From: Bufo bufo
Lineage: Eukaryota; Chordata; Amphibia; Anura; Bufonidae
Length of the DNA: 64,000 nt
Direction: 5' to 3'
Assembly (NCBI RefSeq): GCF_905171765.1
Contig: NC_053390.1
Span: 512,227,565 to 512,291,564 of the forward strand
Shown: positions 1 to 11,546 of the stretch, piece after piece
How the letters are laid out: each line of letters starts with the position of its first letter
How positions within the stretch are numbered: position 1 is the stretch's first letter
The notes under the pieces: generated by a model
Databases searched by the model: none
What the model was told of the DNA's origin: nothing
What the model saw: the letters and a program-made list of their open reading frames with translations, nothing else
Position numbers and translations under genes: made by a program

Positions 1-140
1 GCCCAAAAGTTCGGGTCCCCATTGACTTCAATGGGGTTCGGGTTCGGGACGAAGTTCGGTTCGGGTTCGGATCCCGAACATTTCCGTGAAGTTCGGCCGA
101 ACTTCTCGAACCCGAACATCCAGGTGTTCGCTCAACTCTA
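1..140. mobile_element. Right end of a hAT-type MITE, cut by window start
   Basis: The first 140 bases are rich in ttcgggttcggg-type motifs and their inverses, and stop at gttcgctcaactcta. That is the reverse complement of the TAGWGTTGAGCG-like terminus seen on other MITEs in this window. The following 8 bases, gttacaat, would be the target duplication, but the left end lies outside. Class assignment is by similarity of the terminus to hAT MITEs and is inference. Confidence 0.55.
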
Positions 141-600
141 GTTACAATGTATCTAAAGAATGTTCCATTAACCGGCTCTATGTGCAGAACATATTGGAGA
201 TCCTAGTCAGGGCCTCCGGAGTGTGGAGCACTGCCTTTACCAGGGTCCCATTCTGATGTGAATTCTAAATTGTTAGTTTGTCCACCTCTTCTTTTGGGGA
301 ATGGGTAAAGTTGTTTCTACCGGCCTTGGGGAGTCTACAGTGGCAGTTTTGCAAATTAACCAGTTATGTGACCTACAATTGATCCTTTAAATTCAGCTAA
401 ATTCTGCACTGAAATCAATACATTTTCAGTAGTGGCTGAACCAGGGAAAATAGCATAGGGTTTAACCTTTAATATCAAGTCAATTTAGGTCTAAAATTCT
501 ATGTTGATCAATTTCTTTTATAGCCACAATTTCATTTTTAAATACATTGCTCCATATACTGTACACTGCATAGTCATAAAAGTGAAAGCATTCTTTTTTC

Positions 601-696
601 CTGCAGCCACCACTAGAGGGAGCTCACTACATATTATCTTATGCGCTACAAACAGTAAGCAGTAATCTTCTAAGCTCCCCCTAGTGGTGACTGCAG
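601..696. repeat. Short fold-back repeat
   Basis: Two arms starting ctgcagccaccactag and ending ctagtggtgactgcag are near-perfect inverted copies around a ~45-bp AT-rich loop. No clear target duplication was found, so the superfamily is left open. Confidence 0.6.
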
Positions 697-834
697 AATT
701 GTGTAATTTGAAGGGGTAAGAGACTGGAATTTCTGTTGATAGAGGAGGATTTCTCGCCTCAAAGTGGACACTGGGCGGGGATTTGCATCACCCCTTGGAC
801 TTCAATGATTGCTGAGACTAAGGGAGCATTACTA

Positions 835-960
835 TGTTGAGGGGTACTAAAGATACATCTTTATTGTGATGGGGTAGTAAGGGGCATCAATATTCTGAGA
901 GGATAGTAAAGGGGCATCACTATTGTGAAGGGGCACTAAGGGGGCATCACTTTTGCTCAT
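835..960. repeat. Degenerate ~36-bp tandem repeat
   Basis: Three to four diverged units share the pattern aaggggcatcactattgtga with interspersed gtactaa. No coding potential. Confidence 0.5.
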
Positions 961-1382
961 TTCTTATCCTGGCCTGCTCTCTGGTGGCCAAAATAAGAAT
1001 TGCAGTTCAAATACTGTTAGCTTACTCGGTAAAGCTACCAGTATTCAGGTCAACTACCTATGCTCGGATTGGACACACGGGGCATAGGTAGGTTTGCGCA
1101 TTTAGGTGCCGTGATCTCACTTGATCATGGCATCTAAAGCATTTAATTATTGCCGATCACGGTAATTATCCACAGGTCTCTGCTATATGAAACAGCAGAG
1201 ATCTGCCGGCCATGACGCCCGCTGCACATGTGAGCGGGCGTCATGTTTACACATCGCACCAGCGCCACGCTGGTAGCATAAGGGTTAATTACCCCTCCCC
1301 TCCAGTGCTGAGTTTTCCCCACCCCCTGGATGCTTTTTTCCCCAACTCCTGCGCTTCAGTTCACTTGCTTGTCAGCCAACTC

Positions 1383-1480
1383 AGTAAGTGAATCGAAGAT
1401 TTGATTCATGAATCGGTTCTTTTGAATGAATTGATTCAAATGAACCGATTCATTTAAAAGATTCGAACTTCCCATCACTA
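1383..1480. mobile_element. hAT-type MITE end (gaaccgattc family)
   Basis: The stretch alternates direct and inverted forms of gaatcggttc and ends cttcccatcacta. The reverse complement of that terminus, TAGTGATGGGAAG, is a common vertebrate hAT MITE terminus. I could not fix the left end. Confidence 0.5.
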
Positions 1481-1842
1481 CAGTGAAGAGAAGGAGGGGC
1501 ACCCTATATTCCCTCGGGCCACTCCCTGTAGCTAGAGCTCCTGCCTGATGGTAATATTTGGTGCTCTTGATGTTAAATGTCTGTGTGGGTGCAAGGCAGA
1601 GCTTGAAATGGTGCAGTGGTCACCATGTGGTGTTAGGAGAGTCAGTAACCAGGCCAGATTAACCTGTTTGCATCAACATCCATTAAAATAACCATTTATG
1701 ATGGAAGCTTTAATTTTGTAATGTATTAATTTTACCTTTATTGCTGCTATGTCTGATCTGGGCTGTGGTCACATGACCGTGTCCATGCAGCTGTTTCTTA
1801 TCCTATTTCCTGTGATGTTATGTTTATGGGGTGTCACATCAA

Positions 1843-2021
1843 CAGGGCAGTGTCTATGTAACTAGCTGGGTGGGAGAAGCTATAAACTAGCTGGGTGTTA
1901 GGAGCAGTGATAGGGGAGGGTCTATATCACTAGCTGGGTGGGAGGAGCTATGAACTAGCTGGGTGTTGTTTGGGGCAGTGATACGGGAGTGTCTATATAA
2001 CTAGCTGGGTGGGAGGAGCTT
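1843..2021. repeat. Tandem repeat, ~75-bp unit, about 2.5 copies
   Basis: Units share ctagctgggtgggaggagct and ctagctgggtgtt, with spacers gcagtgata and gggagtgtctatat. Divergence is mainly small indels. No gene is seen here. Confidence 0.65.
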
Positions 2022-2228
2022 CACTGAACGAGCAGCCGACTGTCGGGAAGGAAGCTGTAACATTGTGTATTGTAATGCCGCCGTAATGCTTAATAAAATA
2101 AAAAACACAAAAAAGAAAACTTTGTTTATCAACTTCAACAACCCTGTGAACATGAACAGGACAGTGAGAAACGTGGAGAAAAGTGGGATCGACTGTAACA
2201 TATAAAAGATATTTGTTTTGATTATTAA

Positions 2229-2631
2229 AGGGAACCTGTTGTGTTGAACATGGTGTCTGAGATGAAGCCTGCACGTTATAGAGCAGAAGGAGCTGAGCAG
2301 ATTGATGTATCGTTTTGGGGAAAAAGATTCAGTATAACTTTTCATTTATACATTTAAATTCCTGCTCTTTCTGTGCTTTGAAGTTAAGGAGGCGGTCCCA
2401 TCAGTGATTGACAGCCTTCCCTCTAGGACTGTGTATACAGAGAGAGCTGTCAATCACTACTAGGACCGCCTCCTTGACTTCAAAGCCCAGAAGGAGCAGG
2501 AATATAAATGTATATATTTATGTTATACTGAATCTTTTTCCACAAAACTATACACCAATCTGCTCAGCTCCTCCTGCTCTATAACATGCTGCCTGCTGCT
2601 CAGACACCATGTTCAACGTGACAGGTTCCCT
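2229..2631. mobile_element. Kolobok/T2-type MITE
   Basis: TTAA lies on both sides (2225-2228 and 2632-2635). The ends are agggaacctgttgtgttgaa and the inverse ttcaacgtgacaggttccct. The two arms of about 170 bp pair almost throughout, making a hairpin with its tip near 2430. TTAA target plus an AGGG start fits the T2/Kolobok MITEs known from frogs. Confidence 0.8.
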
Positions 2632-2635
2632 TTAA

Positions 2636-3698
2636 TCTCTATAATCTGCAACATCGAAGACTGAGATATTTCACAGATGAGCACCAGTTTTGCAAGATCT
2701 CTCTTTGCATAGCAGAACATGAGGAAATGAGAGTGACTGAAAGCAATACGTATAATTAAAAGCAATAGAAGCCGTACAAATTTCCACTTCAACAAGTTTT
2801 TCTCTCTTTAAATACTATTAATTAGAATACAGATCCTTTGTCTAAAAGCTTCTACATTAACTGCCCCTTTATTTTTATTTAATCAGACATTTGGGAAATC
2901 AAGAAACTTTCAAATGTATTTGTCATTTCTTGGGACATTGCTGAGCTTACAGATCTGTTTAAGAAGAGCTTGCGGGAAATTTAAGTCAAAGAGTAGGCTA
3001 TAATGCCTGTCAGTAATGGACCCAATTTACTGCGTGGTAGGAGGAATATAGGATTTGGTCAAAAGAAAAAGTTAACGAGATTTCTTTTTAGCCTTGAGGT
3101 CTGGGAAAGACCCGGGAGTAAAGTGATTTTCCATATTCTTAGGATTCATGCTCAGCTGACAACTTTTCCTAATCTACAAAAATGCTCAGTAACTCGCTGA
3201 GAAGTCACCAAGCTCCTTGAGGGCTTATGAAATTTGAACAAAGCTTCACATACTGCTTGTAGCAGAAAAATTTCCCTTCACACCATGTTTCTAGGATTAG
3301 TATATATTCATCTGAACATATTTAGCAGGAGTTTGCCTTAGGACTCTGCACAAAATAGCAACAGCAAAATAGAAAGAGGGCCGTGCCATGAAGAAGACTC
3401 AATTCATGCATGTAATTGGTGAAAAACCTAAACTTAAAGATGCTCTATCAGCATTATCAACCCTTTTACTGCCTGGTATGGCTCATCATGATGATTAAAA
3501 CAATACCTTTCCTTTTGTCTGTAGAGATATGTGTTTTTATTCATATGCAAATTAGCAAGTTGGGGCACCAGGGGGCAGGGCTGAAGCCCTGGAGCACTGC
3601 TTTTGTAATATGCCCTGTGCTTTGCACACTCCCTCCCCTTAAATGACAGGGCTAGACCTTAGCATGCTGAGTGCAGATCTGTGTCCTACCATGTACAT
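2636..3698. other. No gene recognised
   Basis: AT-rich sequence with only short open frames (65 aa at 3003-3200, 76 aa at 3416-3646). Neither has recognisable composition or a domain. Part of 3540-3660 resembles dispersed repeat sequence, but no ends are visible. Confidence 0.5.
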
Positions 3699-5004
3699 AA
3701 GTACTCAATTCGGTCAGTGGACCGACAAAAATCCCTGTAGGGGTCCTAAACTAAATAACTTTATTGTAACATATCTAAAATCTAAAGACCTACAGGAATA
3801 GGTTAAAACTATCAGGATTGAGAGGGAGGTGACGGTTCCTCACTTGCAATTGGTGCCACCTCACACTTTATGGACCATTTGGTTATTTTATGGGCGTCAC
3901 CCCACCTGATTGGCTAGTCACCACAGGTCCTGCATCGCATTTCCACTTTCCACTCCAGGCACCACTTTCTGATCACATGACTACTATAGTCATATGACTA
4001 TAATGGTCATCAGTCATGTGACCTCACCTGATTGGCTAGTCACCACAGGTCCTGCATCGCAGTTCCACTTTCCACTCCAGGCACCACCTTCTGATCACAT
4101 GACTACTGTAGTCATCAGCCATGTGATCTCATTTGATTGGTTGGTTATCTGGTCAATCTTGGCAAATGCATTAGGATTGGTGGAGTGATTGCTTCATATT
4201 TAGATCACCCTTTTTGAGTAGGAGGTACCCAGCGAGCAGTTAGCTCATTGGTTTAGGTTAAAATGAAGGGTGGAGACTTTTCCATTTAAGAGGGCATCTA
4301 AGCGCGCACCAACGCTATTGCTCCAAACTCCTGATGAAGCCCCATCGCGGCGAAACATGTCGGGTGGAGGAGTGTTAGGCGCGGCATTTTAGGCAGGAAT
4401 GAAGGTTGAATGTGACCCATGTATGTGTGTGACCACCATTGTTTGTACAGGGGCAGATATCTTAGGCCTGTGATACACAATACAGAGATATAGCTTTTAG
4501 GGACAGGAATTAAGTTTTGTGTGTTGGTACTGAGCCACAGTACCTATACAACAGAACTGATTAGTACCCTTGGTCTGAATGCTAATTGATCAAATGTGAG
4601 TTGCACGAATCAAACAATTCCATTACTATTGGCAATAATTGCTACGAGTTTCTGGGAGACTGTAAGATAACATTCAATGGTAGCAACCTAGATTGCACCT
4701 AATTGTTTATTAATGAACTCTCAGTCTCGCACAGCATTACTACACATGTAAACTACACCTGATCCTTAATGTAGTCTAGCTATCCTCAGTTCTGTGACAG
4801 GCTCTGCGCCCATAAAATCACCAAATGGTCCATAAAGTGTGAGGTGGCACCAATTGCAAGTGAGGAACCGTCACCCCCCTCTCATTCCTGATAGTTTTAA
4901 CCTATCCCTGTAGGTCTTTAGATTTTAGATATGTTACAATAAAGATATTTAGTTTAGGACCCCTACAGGGATTTTTATCGGTCCACTGAACGAATTGAGT
5001 ACTT
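3699..5004. mobile_element. Element with ~200-bp inverted ends
   Basis: The left arm (3699-3898) begins aagtactcaattcggtcagt and the right arm (4806-5004) ends with its near-perfect inverse. A handful of differences separate them. The interior has no long ORF. It carries a ~120-bp direct duplication (about 3906-4022 and 4028-4140) and a motif CTGATGA...GAAAC at 4331-4356. Long inverted ends occur in DIRS-like elements and some Penelope-like copies. No reverse transcriptase or recombinase is present, so it is non-autonomous or a remnant. Flanks show no convincing TSD. Confidence 0.6.
4331..4356 (+). other. CTGATGA-hairpin-GAAAC motif (hammerhead-like)
   Basis: CTGATGA (4331-4337) is followed by a short GCC/GGC stem and GAAAC (4352-4356). 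This resembles the hammerhead ribozyme core reported in Penelope-like elements, but an extra A sits before the stem, so a functional fold is unproven. Confidence 0.35.
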
Positions 5005-5208
5005 GTGAAATTATCCTGAGGGCCCTAAAATTGGGCATTTTTTGTTTTCCATCTAGCATGTACATATCACATACATACAGGGAGTGCAGAATTATTAGGC
5101 AAGTTGTATTTTTGAGGATTAATTTTATTATTGAACAACAACCATGTTCTCAATGAACCCAAAAAACTCATTAATATCAAAGCTGAATATTTTTGGAAGT
5201 AGTTTTTA

Positions 5209-5706
5209 GGCTACTTTCACACTAGCGTTCGGGTGTCCGCTCGTGCGCACCGTTTGAAGGGGCTCACGAGCGGCCCCGAATGCATCCGTCTGGCCCCAAT
5301 GCATTCTCAGTGGAGGCGGATCCACTGAGAATGCATCCGCCTGCCAGCGTTCAGCCTCCGCTCCGCTCAGTGAGCGGACACCTGAACGCTGCTTGCAGCG
5401 TTCGGGTGTCCGCCTGGCCGTGCGGAGGCGAGCGGATCCGTCCAGACTTACAATGTAAGTCAATGGGGACGGATCCGCTTGAAGATGACACAATATGGCT
5501 CAATCTTCAAGCGGATCCGTTCCCCATTGACTTTCAATGTAAAGTCTGAACGGATCCGCTCAGACAACTTTGACACTTAGAAAATTTTCTAAGTTTTAAT
5601 GCAGACGCATCCGTTCTGAACGGATGCGAACGTCTGCATTATCGGAGCGGATCCGTCTGATGAAACATCAGACGGATCCGCTCCGAACGCTAGTGTGAAA
5701 GTAGCC
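5209..5706. mobile_element. Harbinger-type MITE inside TRT copy 1
   Basis: The ends are ggctactttcacactagcgt and its perfect inverse. TTA flanks both sides (5206-5208 and 5707-5709), fitting the 3-bp TSD of PIF/Harbinger elements. The second TRT copy (around 55745) has the uninterrupted empty site, which proves insertion at exactly this point. The interior is GC-rich, made of repeated inverted ggatccgct and gcggatccg motifs. The 89- and 95-aa frames here are by-products of that palindromic sequence. Confidence 0.88.
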
Positions 5707-5891
5707 TTAGTTTGTTTTTAGTTTTAGCTATTTTAGGGGGATATCTGTGTGTGCAGGTGACTATTACTGTGCATAATTATTAGGCAACTTAACAAAAAAC
5801 AAATATATACCCCTTTCAATTATTTATTTTTTACCAGTGAAACCAATATAACATATACATTTCTGACATTCAAAAACAAAACAAAAACAAA

Positions 5892-6908
5892 TCAGTGACC
5901 AATATAGCCACCTTTCTTTGCAAGGACACTCAAAAGCCTGCCATCCATGGATTCTGTCAGTGTTTTGATCTTTTCACCATCAACATTGCGTGCAGCAGCA
6001 ACCACAGCCTCCCAGACACTGTTCAGAGAGGTGTACTGTTTTCCCTCCTTGTAAATCTCACATTTGATGATGGACCACAGGTTCTCAATGGGGTTCAGAT
6101 CAGGTGAACAAGGAGGCCATGTCATTAGATTTTCTTCTTTTATACCCTTTCTTGCCAGCCACGCTGTGGAGTACTTGGACGCGTGTGATGGAGCATTGTC
6201 CTGCATGAAAATCATGTTTTTCTTGAAGGATGCAGACTTCTTCCTGTACCACTGCTTGAAGAAGGTGTCTTCCAGAAACTGGCAGTAGGACTGGGAGTTG
6301 AGCTTGACTCCATCCTCAACCCGAATAGGCCCCACAAGCTCATCTTTGATGATACCAGCCCAAACCAGTACTCCACCTCCACCTTGCTGGCGTCTGAGTC
6401 GGACTGGAGCTCTCTGACCTTTACTAATCCAGCCACGGGCCCATCCATCTGGCCCATCAAGACTCACTCTCATTTCATCAGTCCATAAAACCTTAGAAAA
6501 ATCAGTCTTGAGATATTTCTTGGCCCAGTCTTGACGTTTCAGCTTGTGTGTCTTGTTCAGTGGTGGTCGTCTTTCAGCCTTTCTTACCTTGGCCATGTCT
6601 CTGAGTATTGCACACCTTGTGCTTTTGGGCACTCCAGTGATGTTGCAGCTCTGAAATATGGCCAAACTGGTGGCAAGTGGCATCTTGACAGCTGCACGCT
6701 TGACTTTTCTCAGTTCATGGGCAGTTATTTTGCGCCTTGGTTTTTCCACACGCTTCTTGCGACCCTGTTGACTATTTTGAATGAAACGCTTGATTGTTCG
6801 ATGATCACGCTTCAGAAGCTTTGCAATTTTAAGAGTGCTGCATCCCTCTGCAAGATATTTCACTATTTTTGACTTTTCTGAGCCTGTCAAGTCCTTCTTT
6901 TGACCCAT
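5892..6908 (-). CDS. Tc1/mariner transposase, DD37E (TRT) type
   Basis: Full-length 338-aa transposase that would bind the element's inverted ends and perform cut-and-paste DNA transposition in the nucleus. Residues 1-50 form the first helix-turn-helix (EKSKIVKYLAEG...RTIKRFIQ). A basic stretch at 50-72 (GRKKRVEKPRRK) looks like an AT-hook/NLS region, and a second helix-turn-helix covers roughly 75-115. The catalytic triad is complete: D144 in LWTDEM, D237 in MQDNAPSH and E275 in LNPIENLW. Thirty-seven residues separate the last two, which is the spacing of the TRT clade. A GGGG box is at 176-179. The start was chosen because the other copy uses the same MGQKKDLTG. No frameshift or stop. It differs from the second copy at ten residues, so it may encode an active enzyme; activity is not shown by sequence. 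Confidence 0.93.
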   Translation of the reverse strand: MGQKKDLTGSEKSKIVKYLAEGCSTLKIAKLLKRDHRTIKRFIQNSQQGRKKRVEKPRRKITAHELRKVKRAAVKMPLATSLAIFQSCNITGVPKSTRCAILRDMAKVRKAERRPPLNKTHKLKRQDWAKKYLKTDFSKVLWTDEMRVSLDGPDGWARGWISKGQRAPVRLRRQQGGGGVLVWAGIIKDELVGPIRVEDGVKLNSQSYCQFLEDTFFKQWYRKKSASFKKNMIFMQDNAPSHASKYSTAWLARKGIKEENLMTWPPCSPDLNPIENLWSIIKCEIYKEGKQYTSLNSVWEAVVAAARNVDGEKIKTLTESMDGRLLSVLAKKGGYIGH

Positions 6909-7298
6909 TTTGCCAAAGGAAAGGAAGTTGCCTAATAATTATGCACACCTAATATAGGGTGTTGATGTCATTAGACCACACCCCTTCTCATTACAGAGAT
7001 GCACATCACCTAATATGCTTAATTGGTAGTAGGCTTTCGAGCCTATACAGCTTGGAGTAAGACAACATGCATAAAGAGGATGATGTGGTCAAAATACTAA
7101 TTTGCCTAATAATTCTGCACGCAGTGTGTTAGATATACAGTATATATATTGTTTTATGTGAGTAAGGGTGCTGGGTGGTTGGAGAAGGGGGGGATGGAGA
7201 AGTGGGAGGGAGCTACAGGTGGTAAATAGGTCAAGCTAAGGACTTTTGTGAACCAGTTCTTTATGTTTAAATTATTAAAGTTTACTACTCTACAAGGT

Positions 7299-7433
7299 CT
7301 GTGGATTATTTTTTTTTTTTGTGTGTGTGTTGTGGTGGAGGGCGTGATTGCATGCTAGGGTGTGGAAAGGCCGGATCCAGGGGGCCCAAGTAAATCTTTG
7401 CCCAGGGTCCAATCAATATTAAAGACGGCCCTG
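7299..7433. mobile_element. 3'-end fragment of the CAGGGCCG hAT-type family
   Basis: This segment matches the right end of the element at 44540-47871 nearly base for base. Both have gtgtgtgttg, ggtggagggcgt, gatccagggggcccaag, and ttgcccagggtccaatcaat running to cggccctg. No matching left end is visible upstream, so it is a truncated copy. Confidence 0.75.
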
Positions 7434-7589
7434 AGAATATAGTGTACTGTAGTGTATTATATAGGCATTAGACTCACTGGATCTTCAAGAACCAAGTGGG
7501 TCTGGGTCAAAAAAAAAAAGTGAAAAAATGTAAAAATGAAAAAAATAATATATTTCTTCTTATAGGCGAACATTTATCATTGATTAAAA

Positions 7590-8450
7590 CATAAAAAATT
7601 AAATACACTACACATGTTTGATATCACCGCGTCCGTAACGACCTGATCTCTGAAAGGGTCATGTTACTTTCCCCACACGGTGAACGCCATAAAAAAATAT
7701 GATGAAATTGAAATTTTGCCCAGCTCCCTTCCAAAAAAAGGTACTAAAAGTGATCAAAAAAGTCGTATGTACGCCAAAATGGTACCAATCAAACCGTCAC
7801 CTCATCCTGCAAAAAATGAGCCCCTACATGAGACAACCGCCCAAAAAATAAAAAAAAATATGGCTCTCAGACTATGACGACACTAAAACATGTTTTTTTT
7901 CCCTGCTGTTATTGTGTTAAAGTAAAATAAATTTAAAAAAAGTATACATATTAGGTATTGCCGCATCCATAAGTACCTGCTCTATAAAAATATCACATGA
8001 CCTAAACCCTCAGGTGAACACCATAAAAAAAATAAAGAAAAAGGTGTAAAAAAAACATTTTTTATCACCTTACATCACAAAAAGTGTAATACCAAGCGAT
8101 CAAAAAGGCTTATGCCCCCCAAAAATAATACCAATCAAACTGCCATCTCATCCCGCAAAAATGAGCTCCTACCTAAGACAATTGGTCAAAAAATAAAAAA
8201 AGCTATCACTCTCAGACAATGGAGACACTAAAATATGATTTTTTTTTTGCTCCGTAAGTACATGCTCTATAAAAATATCACATGACCTAAGCCCTCAGGT
8301 GAACACCATAAAAAAAAAAAAAAAAAAAAACTGTGCCAAAATAGCCATTTTTTGTCACTTTACATCACAAAAAGTGTAATACCAAGCAATCAAAAAGTCA
8401 TATGCACCCTAAAATAGTACCAATCAAACCGTCATCTCATACCTAAAAAT
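7590..8450. repeat. Tandem repeat, ~290-330-bp unit, about 3 copies
   Basis: Each unit contains gtgaacaccataaaaaa, acatcacaaaaagtgtaata, taccaatcaaaccgtcatct and ctcagactatggagacacta. Units differ by indels in the A-rich tracts. Short frames in it are not credible genes. It is probably the body of a dispersed repeat, but no ends are visible. Confidence 0.7.
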
Positions 8451-9059
8451 TTATTAGGTTAGTACAATAAAAAGGTTTCCCTGCATACCGCAATACTCTC
8501 GTATTTTGTAATCTTATTTATATATACTTATTTCATTTTTTTCAGTAGTATGATTAAGTGGTGAAAATTATTAGTGCCCCCCCATTTTTGACTGTAGTAT
8601 CTTATGTGCCCCCCCTATATATTCCTAGAGTCGCCACTGTTGCCAGATATAGACCTTCCTTCCAGATCTTCTATTCTGACCTCAGGTGGACAACTGTTGC
8701 TGTGGAGTTGTTGGAACTGGAGCTGTTGGATCTCCGTTTCTCTTCTGTTTTTGTTGTCTCCCTTCGGGGTTTGTTTGTGGTGTTTGTCCTTTCCCTGTTG
8801 TTACCCTAGGTCTCAGTGGTGAGGACTAGTGCTCCCACCGCCCTATTTACTACCTAGGGCTTATTTCAGGGTAAGCCAGGGACAAGGCACGTGATCGGTG
8901 TACGGGTTAGCAGCCCGCCTAGGGACATCAGGGCAGCCAGGTGCCAGTGCAAGGTGAGCTAGGGGTCACCACTCCTCCCTCTCCCTAGTGCAAGGTTCTC
9001 CTCTTCCCTCCCCTCTGAGCCGCACATCTGTTACCTGCCATCTCAGACGTGATAGAGCC

Positions 9060-9970
9060 CCCTTCAATAATTATTGCCACATAGTACCCTCAAAAATAAC
9101 TGCATTCGGCAAATAGTGCCCCTGACCATAATAGAACACAATGGCCTCCAAAAATAATTGTGCTAAGCTGATACTGTGCCAGAATGTCTCACAGTAACAG
9201 TGCTCCCAAAAGTTCCCAGTAGTAATAGTTCTTTTACACAGTTCCTTTAGTAGTAATAGTGCCCCTACAGTGCCCCCAGTAGTAATAATGTGCCCCAGAA
9301 GTAATAATGTTGCCCATAATCCTCCAGAAGTAATAAAGCTCACCCCAGTAATAATTTCCCTTATAGTGCCTCCATTAGTAGCAGAGCCCACCATAATGCC
9401 CCCAGTAGTAATAATGCCTCTTAAGTAATAATGCCTGAAATGCCCATCTATAGTGTCCCAGTAGTAATAAAGCCCACCACAGTTCCCTTTAGTTATAAAG
9501 CCCACCATAATGCTCCCTGTAGTATTAAAGCCCCAACAGTGTGTCCAAGTAGTAATAACACCCACCATATACCGTAGCTTCCCAATAGTATGCCCCAGAA
9601 GTAACAATGCCTGCTTATAGTACCCCCAGTAGTAATAAAGCCCACATAATGTGTGCCAGTAGAAAAAAAAAATTACCTTATAGTGCCCCTAGAAGTACTA
9701 ACGCCCCCTTATAGTGTTGCAAGTATGAAAATGTTTCCTTTTAGGCCTCATGCACACGACCATTGTGTGTTTTGTGGTCCGCATCCAAGCCGCAAAAAAT
9801 GGGGCTCGGATGCGGACCAAAACAACGGTTGTGTGCATGAGGCCTTAATGTGTGTCCGAAGAAAAAATATGCTCCCTTATAATGTGTGCCAGTACAGAAT
9901 AAATTACCCCTATAGTGCGCCCAATAGCACCAATGTCCCTATAGTGTCCCCAGTTATAATAATGACCCCA
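9060..9970. repeat. Degenerate agtaataatgcccc array
   Basis: About 900 bp of diverged units of 20-40 bp built on agtaataaagcccaccataa and agtgcccccagtagtaat. A 178-aa minus-strand frame (9071-9607) comes from this low-complexity pattern and is not taken as a gene. A Harbinger-type MITE sits inside at 9744-9844. Confidence 0.75.
9744..9844. mobile_element. 101-bp Harbinger-type MITE
   Basis: The ends ggcctcatgcacacgaccat and gttgtgtgcatgaggcc are inverted copies, flanked by TTA on each side (9741-9743 and 9845-9847). The whole element folds on itself around ggatgcggacc and ggtccgcatcc. Confidence 0.85.
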
Positions 9971-10336
9971 AACCAAAGTTGCCCAATGGCATGCTGTCAA
10001 AACAAAATAACAAACAATAACAAACTCAAATATTTACGTCCATGCTGTGTCAGCGATGCAGTGCAGAACACAGTCCTTTCCTTATGTCATTACGTCGCCT
10101 GCTCTGGCCCCTAATAGGCTACAGGTACTATCATAGTGAGCGGTGGAGTAAGGAGACATCACTCCCTTGCCTCAATTCAGCATTTGATACAGTTGAATAT
10201 TGAGAGGCCCTAGCAAGCAGCGATAAAACATTGCTGGCTGCTATAGCAGTCTAATCTACCCCCTCAACCTGTGGCGGTATGTGTACTGGAGGTTGCGAAC
10301 CACTGGCCTAGAAGACAATCCTTTCACATTTATTGC

Positions 10337-10657
10337 GGGTCATTTATCAAGACTGGCATTTTCTATACTGATCTTGATATTCCCCTTCACTGCCGGAGGA
10401 TGTACTTGATTTATGACAAAGCGCACTCCTTGATGGCAGCCTTAGAATTAGGTCTACACCAGCTCATAGCTGGTGTAGATTCCAGTAATTATTAAACAAA
10501 AAAACTGGTTTAAATGATGATAAATCTGTTGGAGCCCATGGTACTTGCCCACACCTCGCACCATTTGAGGAAACTGGTGAGGGCAGATAAAAACATCATT
10601 TGCACAAAATTTTGACTTTTTTTACACCAGTTGGCATTGGGGCTTGATAAATAACTC
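10337..10657. repeat. Possible TIR repeat (catttatcaag ends)
   Basis: The left end ggtcatttatcaagac is mirrored by cttgataaataactc at the right. The interior holds the inverted pair acaccagctcatagc and gctggtgta. Similar sequence (gggacatttagcaagaccgg) recurs at 15927. Ends and class are uncertain. Confidence 0.4.
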
Positions 10658-10659
10658 TC

Positions 10660-11542
10660 ATTGTTTCAGTCTGGACAACCAACGAAACTGTAGAATTTAT
10701 TTGTATTATAATTCATGACTATTTTATAAAAGCAATTCAATATTTTTCGTCTGGTTTTTGCTTTTATGTTAATATAGTGAGAATAGCTTATTCTACTGCC
10801 GAAGAATGAGACATGATCTATCCATGAATGGTATTGATTTATACTGCATTTAGAGGACAAGTCCCATCAAATTATTAGCCAGTAATATTTACAATATTTA
10901 TGCACACTTAATGTAACCATCTGGGAGAATGTTACTTATAATAAAATATATTCACTTTGTTCCATTACCGTATTACTTAGTGTTCTTTGGAGAACTTAAT
11001 AATTGAAATGGATAGCTATAATATTCAAAGCAATAATCTCAGGCACTTGAAAAGTGGAAAGATTTCGAGGCTGTGGTTCTAATAGGTATTACTTACAAAA
11101 GAGTTATCAACTGTCAAAGAGAGAAGAATATTTTACAGTCAATTTAATTGAATGGAAATTATAGAAACGCATATGAAACTTGATCTTTATCCAAAGCCTC
11201 ATAAATGGCGTAAAAGCGATACTTCAGGGTCACACCGGATTGGCCACTGTGTATTGAGACACTTTTCGGATATTGTCCTGGTACATTGGCTGATATATTG
11301 TATGTAGACTGACAAAATGGTAAGTGGATCGGTGGAGACATTCCATATTAGGTGATGTAGTCAACGTTATCGACACAATGCAGTTTTCTGCATGGAGTTG
11401 TATTCAGCTCTGTATAAAATATGATAGTTTGTATTCCCTCATTGAAAGTCATAACTATTTGGGATCTGTGTACTTACATTGAAACTCTATGCAGCCGTTT
11501 CTTGATTAATTACTAAAATAATGGGATTACACATATTGGCAT
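10660..11542. other. No gene recognised
   Basis: AT-rich DNA with only frames under 65 codons and no repeat ends that I can fix. It may be single-copy noncoding sequence. Confidence 0.45.
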
Positions 11543-11546
11543 TTAA

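Larger units (their letters stand above)
5078..7126 (-). mobile_element. Tc1-like TRT (DD37E) element, copy 1
   Basis: Ends are cagggagtgcagaattatta at 5078 and its inverse variant ctaataattctgcacgcagt ending near 7126. The left flank is TA; the right flank now reads TG, so one TSD base has changed. The element is about 1.55 kb once the 498-bp MITE at 5209-5706 is discounted. Compared with the second copy at 54309-55871 it lies inverted, and the termini, UTRs and ORF all match. It is one of two copies in this window with an uninterrupted transposase. Confidence 0.92.

Noticed and set aside
9071..9607. 178-aa minus-strand frame
   Set aside because: Low-complexity agtaataatgcccc array read backwards; no domain and no relation to neighbours.
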